Both the position numbers and the translations under genes were made by a program. A DNA stretch of 64,000 bases from Flavobacterium sp. N502536 (lineage in GTDB: Bacteria > Bacteroidota > Bacteroidia > Flavobacteriales > Flavobacteriaceae). Location: the NCBI RefSeq assembly GCF_025947345.1, contig NZ_CP110011.1:3906001-3970000 (forward strand), in the 5' to 3' direction. Position 1 is the stretch's first letter. Each line of letters opens with the position of its first letter. Positions 8,722-17,549 of this stretch are shown here, piece by piece. The notes beneath the pieces were generated by a model. The model saw only the letters and a program-made list of their open reading frames with translations, ran no database searches and was not told where the DNA came from.

Positions 8722-9669
8722 ATGTTATTAAAGAAAAGAATTCCAATGAGGTACGTTCTCGGGAAAATTAAAGTGGAATTGTGCCTTGTAATGACTTACA
8801 CCATTTTATTCGAGATATTTCACCATTATTTCATCAATGTTGCGATCGAAATACCTATCGCGATTCCAACAATGGTAGGTACCATTATATCCTTATTATT
8901 AGCTTTTAAATCTAATCAGGCCTACGACAGATGGTGGGAAGCACGTATCATCTGGGGGTCGATTGTAAACGAGTCCAGAACGCTGGTACGACAGATGCTG
9001 ACTTTTTATAAAGATCCGGGTTTTTCGGTAGAGGCAAACGAGTTCAAAGAAAACTTTACCAAAAGACAAATAGCGTGGTGTTACAGCTTAGGACAGGCCT
9101 TGCGTAACAAAGATGCCATAAAGCCTATTAAAGATTTAATTAGTGAAGAAGAACTGAATTTTGTCAAAAATCATCAGAACATTCCAAATGCGATCTTGTT
9201 ACTTCATGGTAGAGATCTTAGAATTGCGAAGAAAGAAAAACGTCTAAACGCTTACCAGCAGGTAGAAATTGACAATACCTTATCAAGGTTATGTGATGCG
9301 ATGGGGAAATGTGAGCGTATCAAGAATACGATTTTTCCAACCACTTACAGCATGTACATCAGAATGACTTTGTGTTTGTTCATACTGTTATTACCATTTG
9401 GATTAATCAGTTTGTTGAGCTGGTTTGCTGTTCCGTTAATTACCATTATTGGAGGAACGTTCTTTTTGATTGAAAAAATGGCGATCCATTTACAGGATCC
9501 GTTCGAAAACAGACCAACAGATACACCTGTTACAGCGATTTCGAATACAATTGAAAAGAATCTGATGCAAATGTTAAACGAGTATCAAAGTGAATTTGAT
9601 ATTATCAAAGAGTTTGATCTTAAACCCGATTTAAAGAAAGCGGAAAACAACGCTTATTTTGTTTTATAA
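8722..9669 (+). CDS. Bestrophin-family (UPF0187) membrane channel
   Basis: A 315-residue protein of the bacterial bestrophin-like family (YneE/RFP-TM). Bacterial homologues form pentameric ion channels in the inner membrane. The family hallmark SLLLAFKSNQAYDRWWEARIIWGSIVNESR (about residues 57-86) is present, with membrane segments at about 22-40, 45-63, 213-235 and 238-255, and the C-terminal DPFENRPTDTPV segment. The proline-rich acidic C-terminal motif corresponds to the cytosolic gating region in studied bestrophins. Ion selectivity cannot be read here. A hairpin terminator follows at 9702. Confidence 0.88.
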   Translation: MLLKKRIPMRYVLGKIKVELCLVMTYTILFEIFHHYFINVAIEIPIAIPTMVGTIISLLLAFKSNQAYDRWWEARIIWGSIVNESRTLVRQMLTFYKDPGFSVEANEFKENFTKRQIAWCYSLGQALRNKDAIKPIKDLISEEELNFVKNHQNIPNAILLLHGRDLRIAKKEKRLNAYQQVEIDNTLSRLCDAMGKCERIKNTIFPTTYSMYIRMTLCLFILLLPFGLISLLSWFAVPLITIIGGTFFLIEKMAIHLQDPFENRPTDTPVTAISNTIEKNLMQMLNEYQSEFDIIKEFDLKPDLKKAENNAYFVL

Positions 9670-9701
9670 TTATGTGAATTGATTTTGGTTTCTCAATTTG
9701 T

Positions 9702-9748
9702 GAACTGGACAACGCTTTGTTAATGCGGCTGTCCAGTTTTTTTATGTA
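9702..9748 (+). terminator. Terminator after the bestrophin gene
   Basis: AACTGGACA (from about 9702) pairs with TGTCCAGTT (ending about 9739) around an AACGCTTTG-containing loop and is followed by seven T residues. It is placed 35 bases after the stop. Confidence 0.75.
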
Positions 9749-9862
9749 TTTAACCCGTTGGGTGTGAGATGTGAATTGTGAAATGTGAGTTGTGAAATGT
9801 GAGTTGTGAAATGCGACTGCACCCTGCGACAGCAAACCGCGACTGCAAACTGTGACTATAAA

Positions 9863-11280
9863 CTACTGATCAATCAACTTGCCTAAGGTTTGTATAGAAG
9901 TTCTCAATTCATTACTCCACGGCAGACCAAAGCTCAATCGCATGCAATTTGAAAATTGATTCTGAAAAGTAAAAATCCGTCCGGGTGCAAAACTAATCTT
10001 GTGCTGCATGGCCAAATGATAAAATGCAGCCGTATCGACATTTTTATCGAGCTCAATCCAAAGAAAAAAACCTCCTTGTGGCTGACTTACCTTTGTTCCC
10101 TTAGGAAAGGACTCTAAAACCGTATTGATATAATTGTTGCAATTGTGATTCAGTATCTGGCGTATTTTTCGAAGATGATTCTCGTATCTGCCATTTTTTA
10201 AAAAGTCACCAACCACCTGATGTGTAATGGTAGGAGTGGAGAGCGTATGATAAATTTTATTGCGCAGAATTTCTTTTTTGAATTTACCGGTGAAACCCAG
10301 CCCACGCGATAGCCCGGTGCCAGTGTTTTTGAAACCGAACTGCAGCACAGTACAATTCCGCTCTCGTCATAGGTTTTACAGTTTGTTGGACGGCTCGAGC
10401 CAAAGTACAAATCGCCATGAATATCGTCCTCAATCAGCGGAATGTTGTAAAACTCCATTAATCGAACCACTTCCTTCTTATGTTCAGTGGGCATCATGCT
10501 TCCCGAAGGATTGCTGAAGTTACTCATCAGCAAACAGAGTTTTACCTTTTTAGAAGAAAGCGCTTTTTTTAAAGCTTCCAGTTCTATTCCCGTGGTCATA
10601 TTAGTGGGTAGTTCCATAATGTACAATCCCAGAGATTTTGCGAGCTGCAGGATACCAAAATAAGCAGGACTCTCTGTAATAATGGTATCTCCCGGTTTGG
10701 TAAGTGTCATCAAACAATGCGAGATCGCACTCGTGCAGCCTGGCATCGTAATAATATCCCTTTCGGTCAAAGAACCGCCCCAGGTAAAAGACCAGCGTGC
10801 AATTTCTTTTCTCAAATTCAGATTGCCCTGTACCTGTTCGTAGCTGGTGCCACTATTGGGAAGCTGTCGCATAGCCTGCAGCATTCCTTTATTTAATTTA
10901 GCGATGGGAAGCAGTTCGTTTGAAGGAAACCCCAAAGAAAGCATCGTTATGTTGGGATCGGTCATGTTACCATACACCTGATCGATTAAATCTTCCCGGT
11001 CTATGTTGGCACATTTTAAAATAGGACTGCTCGGCGTGGGTTCAGGAATGGTTCGGGCCGAAATATTACTTACATAATAACCGGATTGAGGCCTCGATTC
11101 GATAAGAGACCGACTTTCAATTTCATAATAAGCTTTGCTTACCGTGCTCATGCTGTAGCCCGTTTCGGCACAGACTTCGCGTATAGAAGGCAGTTTATCA
11201 CCAACGCTTAAAACGCCCGATTTTATTTGCTTTTCAATTCGGTCTGCAAACTGCAGATACAAGTAATTTGAATTTTTCAT
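9863..11280 (-). pseudogene. MocR/PdxR-type GntR-aminotransferase regulator, frameshifted
   Basis: The gene reads from ATG 11280. It encodes a GntR winged-helix domain (about residues 1-75) followed by a fold-type I aminotransferase-like domain with the PLP lysine in SSVSKTLAPGYRVGW, as in MocR-family regulators of vitamin B6, amino-acid or transporter genes. Near 10286-10291 the frame is lost: the first frame runs out to 10198 in nonsense. The correct continuation (GKFKKEILRNKIYHTLS to the stop at 9863) is in the next frame. Restoring one G (one C on the plus strand) in the CCGG run gives WVSPGKFKKEI and a normal protein of about 472 residues. This is either a true frameshift or a sequencing error. 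The divergent EamA neighbour has the same kind of lesion. Confidence 0.85.
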
Positions 11281-11380
11281 AAAAATAACTGTTATGGTGC
11301 AATTTACAAAAACTGTATCTGTATTGCTGTTTTATTTTTTAGAAATTTGCTTTAATAGAAAACTAATCCAAAAATAATTC

Positions 11381-12297
11381 GTGAAAACAACAAAATATTA
11401 TATAGCGGCCATTACCTGTTTTGTAATCTGGGGATTTTTTAGTTTGGCATTAAAGCCAATTCACGACTATGCTTCTTTGGATATTTTATTCTACCGCGTT
11501 TTTAGCTGTAGCATTCTGATGTTGCTGATTGCCTTTACTTTTAAAAGAAAAAGAATCAAAGAAACAATCAGTACTTTCAAATCATTACCGGCTTTGGAGA
11601 GACGCAGATCACTTTTGCTGAATATTGGAGGAAGTGTTTTTTTAATGGCAAATTGGTTTACATTCATTTATGTAATGAACCATGTTAGCGTAAAAGCGAC
11701 CTCGTTAGCCTATTTGGTTTGCCCGATTTTAACCACCTTACTGGCGTACTTTATTTTGAATGAAAAATTGAGTAAAACACAATGGATGGCTGTAGGTTTA
11801 AGTGTTTCCGGCTGTTTGCTTTTATCTTATGCCAATATTATGGACATGGTTTTTAGTATCATCATTGGTTCTACTTATGCTTCTTATTTAGTAAGTCAGC
11901 GTATCAACAAAGGATTTGATAAATTCATTGTTCTTACCTTTCATATTACGTTGGCAGCCTTGTTTTTATTGCCATTTTACCCTGTTTACAGCGGGCGGTT
12001 CCAACAGAATTTAAGTTTTATTTCTGTATCGAAACCATTGCCATTTTGTTTACCATATTTCCGTTGTTCTTAAATTTATATGCACTTTCGGGAATCAATT
12101 CATCAACCGTGGGAATGCTTTTAAACATCAACCCTATGATTGCATTTTTGTTGGCTATTTTCGTGTATCACGAGCCAATCGGATCCGTGCAAATTGTAGC
12201 GTATAGTATTGTTTTTCTTGCTGTATTGGTTTTTAATTCACATCATCTTTTTGCGATCAGGCAAAAAATACTGCAATATCCAAAGGTTCTGAAATAA
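11381..12297 (+). pseudogene. EamA/RhaT-type (DMT) transporter, frameshifted
   Basis: A ten-helix drug/metabolite transporter with EamA repeats: YYIAAITCFVIWGFFSLALK opens the first and NEKLSKTQWMAVGLSVSGCL closes it; the second ends in ASTVGMLLNINPM-like sequence and VYHEPI. GTG 11381 is the probable start. The frame breaks near 11992-12000. After TACAGCGGG the first frame becomes RFQQN and stops at 12073, while the true continuation (AVPTEFKFYFCIETIAILFT, then the frame ending at 12297) needs one extra G in the GGG run. Divergent MocR/EamA pairs commonly form a regulator-target unit. Here both carry one-base deletions in short G/C runs, so the pair is inactive or the assembly has errors. 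Confidence 0.85.
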
Positions 12298-12360
12298 CAA
12301 CAGCTACTTTATGTTTTTTATTGGTTTAAAATCTGAAGTATGCGAATCTTTATAGGATGT

Positions 12361-12399
12361 GTAAACAGGAATGAATATTTTTCATTCCTGTTTTTTTTA
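12361..12399 (+). terminator. Terminator after the EamA gene (first copy)
   Basis: AACAGGAATGAA pairs with TTCATTCCTGTT across a short TATTT loop and is followed by eight T residues. A degenerate second copy with the same flanks (GTAAACAGGAATGA...ATACAAAATAC) lies about 122 bases downstream at 12484-12518. Confidence 0.85.
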
Positions 12400-12492
12400 T
12401 ATAATACTTCGGTTGATTCCTGACAGGCAATTTTTCATTTTTTGGGAGCTAAGTTAAAATTACCACAATCTTAACAACATATGTAAACAGGA

Positions 12493-12630
12493 ATGAGTAT
12501 TTTCATTTCTGCTTTTTTATACAAAATACGGTATGAAAAAGAGAGGACACATTTTGCACCGATTGTTGAAGTCGAAATCGCTAAAAAGAGATTTGAAGCG
12601 ACGCAATTTGTGCTGAAAAAATCTGCTTAA
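12493..12630 (+). CDS. Possible 45-aa ORF, unrecognised
   Basis: The frame ATG 12493 to TAA 12630 reads MSIFISAFLYKIRYEKERTH and continues with a charged helix-like tail ending RFEATQFVLKKSA. The first codons overlap the second, degenerate terminator copy, so the start is doubtful and only the C-terminal two thirds look protein-like. It could be the 3' remnant of a lost gene. No family was recognised. Confidence 0.2.
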   Translation: MSIFISAFLYKIRYEKERTHFAPIVEVEIAKKRFEATQFVLKKSA

Positions 12631-12653
12631 CAGCACCTAAATCCCATATTCTT

Positions 12654-14912
12654 ATGAAAAATACCAAACTGCAAGCCTTTATCCCGTTGTTTTATTTAGT
12701 ATGGTCTGATGATTTACTGACTCAAAATGAGTTTGTTACCATTCAGAAATTTATCAATAACCTCATATGGCTTTCGCCGGAAGAGAAACAGCAATTACTT
12801 TCAAGAGTTGACATTTCAAATCCACCCGGACGGAACGAACTCGCACAATGGAAATTGGATATCGAGAAAGGTATTCAGAACAAAGAAGATATCAGATCTA
12901 TTTTTGATATTGCCGTAGCCCTTTCCGAAAAGGATTTAGACATTTCCAGCTTAAAAACAAGTTTTGTTCAGTTAGAAAATGACCTCGGAATTTTAGGCGA
13001 AGAAGCGCTGCAGAACTTTAAAATAAAAGCAAATTCCTTTACCGCAAACTCGCAGACCAACAGTGATTTTGATATTCAGAAGATCACAACGCTTTTAAAT
13101 GGTAAAGAAGCGGCTATCATCAATCGGGTAAAATTGGTCATTTCAAGACCTGAATTTGCTTACGAAACTTCGACCGATATTCAGGTGTACCGCCAGACGG
13201 TGTACAACTGGTGCAAGATACTGGCAGGAGAGAACCTGGGCAATATGGCCTACCCAAAGCAATATGGCGGCGGAGAAAACATAGCCGATTATTTTGCGAT
13301 TATGGAAACCTTAAGTTACCATGATTTGAGTTTAGTCATCAAATTTGGGGTTCAGTTTGGACTTTGGGGCATGAGTGTTCAGTCATTAGGTACCGAAAAA
13401 CATTATGCCAAATATTTAAAAGACATTGGAACCTTAAAAATTCCGGGTTGTTTTGCCATGACCGAAACACATCACGGTTCTAACGTAAAAGGATTAGAAA
13501 CAACTGCAACTTATACCCACAGCGATCAGACTTTTACCATTCATACCCCAAACAAAAATGCGCAGAAGGAGTATATTGGGAATGTGGCTGTTCACGGTCA
13601 GATGGCAACTGTTTTCGCAAAATTGATCATCGACGGTCACGATTATGGCGTAAATGCCTTTATCGTTCCATTGAGAGATACCAACGGTACCACTTTAAAA
13701 GGAGTTACGATAGGGGATTGCGGACATAAAATGGGACTAAATGGAGTGGATAACGGAACGATTAGTTTTGATCAGGTAGTGATTCCAAAAGAAAATATGC
13801 TGGATCGATTTGCTTCTGTAAATGATAAAGGGGAATTTGAAAGCCCTATTCCAAGTGACAACAGACGATTTTTTACCATGCTGGGGACTTTGGTGGGTGG
13901 CCGAATTGGAATCCCTCGTTCTGCTTTGGCTGCGGCCAAATCCGGGCTGACAATTGCCATTCGCTACAGCGATCAACGTCGACAGTTTGGTCCCGAAGGC
14001 GGATCGGAAGTTCCGATTCTAAATTACAGAATGCACCAGCGTCGATTGATTCCACCCTTGGCAAAAACATATGCGGTACATTTTGCCTTGCAATATCTTA
14101 CCAATCGTTTTTTAAACAGAACCGAGGCTGAAATGCAGGAAATCGAAGCGTTGGCAGCGGGAATGAAATCGTACTCTACCTGGAGCACAAGAGACATACT
14201 GCAGGAATGTCGTGAAGCCTGTGGTGGAAAAGGATATCTATCAGAGAATCGAATTGATGCTTTGAAAAATGATACCGAAATTTATACCACTTTTGAAGGG
14301 GATAACACCGTTCTAATGCAGCTGGTTGCCAAAAACCGACTCTCTGAATTCAGAAAAGCATTTGGAGAAATGGGTTCGCTGGGCATAATCAATTATGTGT
14401 ACGAGAATGCCAAAACGGCTCTTACTGAGAAAAATCCAATTGCTACCAGAAAAACGGATGAGGAACATTTGCTGGACGCAGAGTTTCATTTGCAGGCCTT
14501 TATCCACAGAGAAAAAACAATTCTAGCCTCAGCTGCACGTCGTATCAAAAAATTGGTTGACGGTGGTTTAGAACCTTATGACGCTTTTAATGTAGTACAG
14601 CACCAAATGATCGATGTCGCTCAGGCTTATCTGGAGCGAGTAGTGCTGGAACAATTTCAATTGGCAATTCAATCCATAGAAGACACTAAGACCAAAGGAA
14701 TCCTGACAAAACTCAACCAATTGTACGCACTGGCACAATTAGAAAAAAACAGAGCCTGGTATCTTGAAGACGGGTACATGGAAGCTGTCAAAACCAAAGC
14801 AATCCGTAAACTGGTCAATCAGCTTTGTTGGGACATCCGACCAGATGCGGTGGCGCTGGTTAATGCCTTTGATATTCCGGAGAGTTGTTTGGGGGCACCA
14901 ATTGCGGTTTAA
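12654..14912 (+). CDS. Acyl-CoA dehydrogenase/oxidase family flavoprotein
   Basis: A 752-residue protein, much longer than ordinary acyl-CoA dehydrogenases (about 380-600), with the architecture of acyl-CoA oxidases. It has a roughly 130-residue helical N-terminal extension, an FAD-binding core with FAMTETHHGSNVKGLETTAT (about 268-287), the C-terminal segment GGKGYLSENRIDALKNDTEI and TTFEGDNTVLMQLVAKNRL (about 525-562), and an ACOX-type C-terminal helical domain. It probably catalyses the first step of fatty-acyl-CoA oxidation, introducing a trans-2 double bond. Whether electrons go to oxygen or to ETF cannot be decided from sequence. It is a single-gene unit, separate from the thiolase at 57.9 kb. 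Confidence 0.85.
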   Translation: MKNTKLQAFIPLFYLVWSDDLLTQNEFVTIQKFINNLIWLSPEEKQQLLSRVDISNPPGRNELAQWKLDIEKGIQNKEDIRSIFDIAVALSEKDLDISSLKTSFVQLENDLGILGEEALQNFKIKANSFTANSQTNSDFDIQKITTLLNGKEAAIINRVKLVISRPEFAYETSTDIQVYRQTVYNWCKILAGENLGNMAYPKQYGGGENIADYFAIMETLSYHDLSLVIKFGVQFGLWGMSVQSLGTEKHYAKYLKDIGTLKIPGCFAMTETHHGSNVKGLETTATYTHSDQTFTIHTPNKNAQKEYIGNVAVHGQMATVFAKLIIDGHDYGVNAFIVPLRDTNGTTLKGVTIGDCGHKMGLNGVDNGTISFDQVVIPKENMLDRFASVNDKGEFESPIPSDNRRFFTMLGTLVGGRIGIPRSALAAAKSGLTIAIRYSDQRRQFGPEGGSEVPILNYRMHQRRLIPPLAKTYAVHFALQYLTNRFLNRTEAEMQEIEALAAGMKSYSTWSTRDILQECREACGGKGYLSENRIDALKNDTEIYTTFEGDNTVLMQLVAKNRLSEFRKAFGEMGSLGIINYVYENAKTALTEKNPIATRKTDEEHLLDAEFHLQAFIHREKTILASAARRIKKLVDGGLEPYDAFNVVQHQMIDVAQAYLERVVLEQFQLAIQSIEDTKTKGILTKLNQLYALAQLEKNRAWYLEDGYMEAVKTKAIRKLVNQLCWDIRPDAVALVNAFDIPESCLGAPIAV

Positions 14913-14965
14913 TAGAGTTTTTAGAGTGAGATGTGGAATGTGAGATGTAAAAAGTATATAATAAA

Positions 14966-15036
14966 TAGCCACGAATTCACGAATTTTTTTAAGGAAACTG
15001 ATTAGAAAAATTCGTGAATTCGTGGCTACTTTTTTT
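14966..15036. terminator. 23-bp inverted repeat, bidirectional terminator-like
   Basis: A perfect 23-base stem (14966-14988 with 15006-15028; arm begins TAGCCACGAATTCACGAATT) with a 17-base loop, followed by a T run. It lies between the convergent acyl-CoA oxidase-like and CHMI genes and would terminate both. Confidence 0.75.
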
Positions 15037-15159
15037 TAAAGTTATAGTTTTTAAAAGTGTTAAAAGATTGGTTTATTGAGTGTTAGGTATTTGTTTTTAC
15101 AATAGCAAGAAGTGTTTGTTATTACTTCGGTTATATCACAAAGTACCTGAAAGTGTTTT

Positions 15160-15504
15160 TTAAACCATAGCTTTATTGACATAACTGGCTTTCTCAAAAT
15201 CCATAATATTGATGGAGATGATAGGAACTTCAGGAAGTATTTCGTTTAGTTTAGTGACAATTGCTTTTGATAAGGCTGCTTTTTGATCGGTATTTCGGCC
15301 TTCCAGTATGTAGGCGAAGACGTGGATAAAATCGTCTGAAGAATTTCCATTGTTGTAATAGGTGAAAGGATTGATACGAACCTTAATATCAGTAGGAACA
15401 AAAAGATTAGTGGCTAAGGCTGTATGGTAAACCTCCTGCATAATATCGTCTGCAGATTTTAGTCGGATTACGTTTTGAGAACAATCAATAACAAAGTGTG
15501 GCAT
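15160..15504 (-). CDS. 5-carboxymethyl-2-hydroxymuconate isomerase (CHMI/HpaF-like tautomerase)
   Basis: A 114-residue tautomerase-superfamily protein. The start at 15504 gives MPHFVIDCSQNVI, placing a proline directly after the initiator Met as the catalytic base required in CHMI and 4-oxalocrotonate tautomerases. A 28-residue upstream extension in frame would bury that proline and was rejected. The C-terminal half (VFAYILEGRNTDQKAALSKA) fits the CHMI family. The enzyme class isomerises 5-carboxymethyl-2-hydroxymuconate in homoprotocatechuate breakdown. No other pathway gene is nearby, so the physiological substrate is open. Confidence 0.75.
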   Translation of the reverse strand: MPHFVIDCSQNVIRLKSADDIMQEVYHTALATNLFVPTDIKVRINPFTYYNNGNSSDDFIHVFAYILEGRNTDQKAALSKAIVTKLNEILPEVPIISINIMDFEKASYVNKAMV

Positions 15505-15661
15505 GAGTATAATGTTTAAATTAGAAAAATGAAGTACAAACAAATTTACGAAAATCCAATCGGGAATTGGTACCGTTATTTTTTTCATAAGGTTCTTTTT
15601 TTAACACAAAAGCTAAAATTTCGGAGGTACTAAATAATTCCTTTTTCTATCTGCACTTTCT

Positions 15662-15669
15662 TATATTTG
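15662..15669 (+). promoter_or_regulatory. -7 element for the TPR/DUF6377 regulator
   Basis: TATATTTG matches TAnnTTTG exactly and lies 26 bases before the TTG start at 15696. The -33 element is not distinct. Confidence 0.5.
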
Positions 15670-15695
15670 CAAGTCTCATTATATTCCAAACTGGT

Positions 15696-17339
15696 TTGAA
15701 AAATTATCTGTTGCTTTTTCTGTTTGCTCTTTTAGCAAGTCCCGTTTATGCATTGGACAGCACAGATGGTATTATCGAAAAGCTGAATGAAGCTTTAAAA
15801 AACAAAGGGCATTATGTTCGTCTCAGAGAAGAACGCATTCTAAATTTCAAAAAAATCAAATCCGATGATTTAACGAAAGAGCAGGAATACAATTACAACA
15901 AAAGTTTGTACACTCAATACTTAAAATTCAATTCCGATTCGGCTATTTTATATGTCAAAAAGAACCTGAAAATTGCCAAAGAACTTCAAAATACCGATTT
16001 ACTAAACCTAGCCAATCTACAATTGGTTACCTTGTATTCTTCATCGGGAAAATACCGCGAATCTGAAGCCATTTTGAAAAGCATTCCTAAAAAGGAACTG
16101 CCTAAAAAACTGCTTCCTAATTATTATACCGCCTATCGCGAGTTTTTGGAACATTATGCTGCCAATAGCTATGATATAAAATACATTGAGCAAATTATAA
16201 AATACCGTGATTCGCTGCTTACCGTTTTGGATCCTTCGACATTCAACTATCAGATCACCAGAATTCAGCAGAACATGTCGGAGAAAAAGTATGTTGTAGC
16301 TGAAAAACAGTTGTTGGATTTACTCAAAAATGCAAAGGAAGATCATCCGCAATATGCTATGATGACGTATCTTTTGGCAACGATCTATAAAAAAACGCAG
16401 CGGCTGGAGCTCCGAAAAAAATACTATGCCCTTTCGGCCACTTCTGATTTAAAAACGGCAAACAAGGACAATGCTTCACTTCAGGAGCTGGCTTTAATTT
16501 TTTATGAAGCCGACGATGTCGATATGGCCTACAAACTAACCCAATCGGCTATTGAAGACACTTTGTATTGCAACGTTCAGTTTCGCACACTGCTGATGTC
16601 CGAACTCTATTCGATTATCAACACCGTTTACCTGGAGAAAGAGGCCAAAAGAAAAACAGAACTTCAACTGTATCTTTTATGCATCAGCCTGTTGTCGGTA
16701 TTTTTGATTGTGGCGGTGATTTACGTTTACAAACAAATGAAAAAAGTATCTCGAATCAGGGGAGAACTGTACATTACAAGTCAAAAATTGGCCGAATTAA
16801 ATAAAGACATTACAGAAACGAACAATCAGTTGCAGGAACGTAATGCACAATTATCGGAGTCCAACCATGTCAAAGAAGAATACATCGCACATTTTTTCAG
16901 TCTTTGTTCGACTTACATCAATAAATTAGAAAATTACCGCATTACGTTAAATAAAAAAGCGACAGCCAAGCAGTTCGATGAAATCTATAAAATATTAAAA
17001 TCAACCACTCTGGTCGACAACGAACTGGAAGAACTGTACAAGAACTTCGATATCATCTTTCTGAATTTGTATCCTACTTTCGTAAAAGATTTCAACGCGC
17101 TCTTAATTCAGGAAGAACAAATCGTTTTAAAGCAGGGCGAACTCATGAATACAGAGCTTCGAATTTTTGCTTTGATTCGTTTGGGAATTACCGACAGTGT
17201 GAAAATTGCAGCATTTTTGCGTTACTCTTTGAGCACGATTTACAATTACCGAACCAGAGCACGAAATAAAGCCGCAGTTTCCCGAAATGATTTTGAAGAA
17301 ATGGTCATGAAAATTGGCCTAATATCAGTGAAACTTTAG
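15696..17339 (+). CDS. TPR-containing membrane regulator with C-terminal HTH (DUF6377-like)
   Basis: A 547-residue protein with a signal peptide (MKNYLLLFLFALLASPVYA), TPR-like helical repeats in the periplasmic part (about 25-310), one membrane helix (about 325-345), a coiled coil (about 355-392, ELYITSQKLAELNKDITETN) and a C-terminal DNA-binding region where TELRIFALIRLGITDSVKIA and YSLSTIYNYRTRARNKA look like a LuxR/GerE-type helix-turn-helix. This is the layout of the DUF6377 regulators of Bacteroidota, often next to polysaccharide genes. The start is TTG; no ATG allows the signal peptide. It precedes a GH3 glucosidase by 210 bases, suggesting it controls that gene. Confidence 0.75.
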   Translation: MKNYLLLFLFALLASPVYALDSTDGIIEKLNEALKNKGHYVRLREERILNFKKIKSDDLTKEQEYNYNKSLYTQYLKFNSDSAILYVKKNLKIAKELQNTDLLNLANLQLVTLYSSSGKYRESEAILKSIPKKELPKKLLPNYYTAYREFLEHYAANSYDIKYIEQIIKYRDSLLTVLDPSTFNYQITRIQQNMSEKKYVVAEKQLLDLLKNAKEDHPQYAMMTYLLATIYKKTQRLELRKKYYALSATSDLKTANKDNASLQELALIFYEADDVDMAYKLTQSAIEDTLYCNVQFRTLLMSELYSIINTVYLEKEAKRKTELQLYLLCISLLSVFLIVAVIYVYKQMKKVSRIRGELYITSQKLAELNKDITETNNQLQERNAQLSESNHVKEEYIAHFFSLCSTYINKLENYRITLNKKATAKQFDEIYKILKSTTLVDNELEELYKNFDIIFLNLYPTFVKDFNALLIQEEQIVLKQGELMNTELRIFALIRLGITDSVKIAAFLRYSLSTIYNYRTRARNKAAVSRNDFEEMVMKIGLISVKL

Positions 17340-17549
17340 AAAATACATTTAAAACTACTACTTTTTTTTGCTTTTTATTTTTGTTAAGTAATTGTTTTTG
17401 AATTACTTAGTTTTTTATTTTGCTACTTTTTTTCATTTAAAAATCCAACACGAACTATAACGTTTTAGCTTTACAGTATTCTTAAAAAGAGAGAGACTAC
17501 TTCTACTTTCTTTAGATGGTCAATTAAATGCTTTAATAAATTTATAGTT

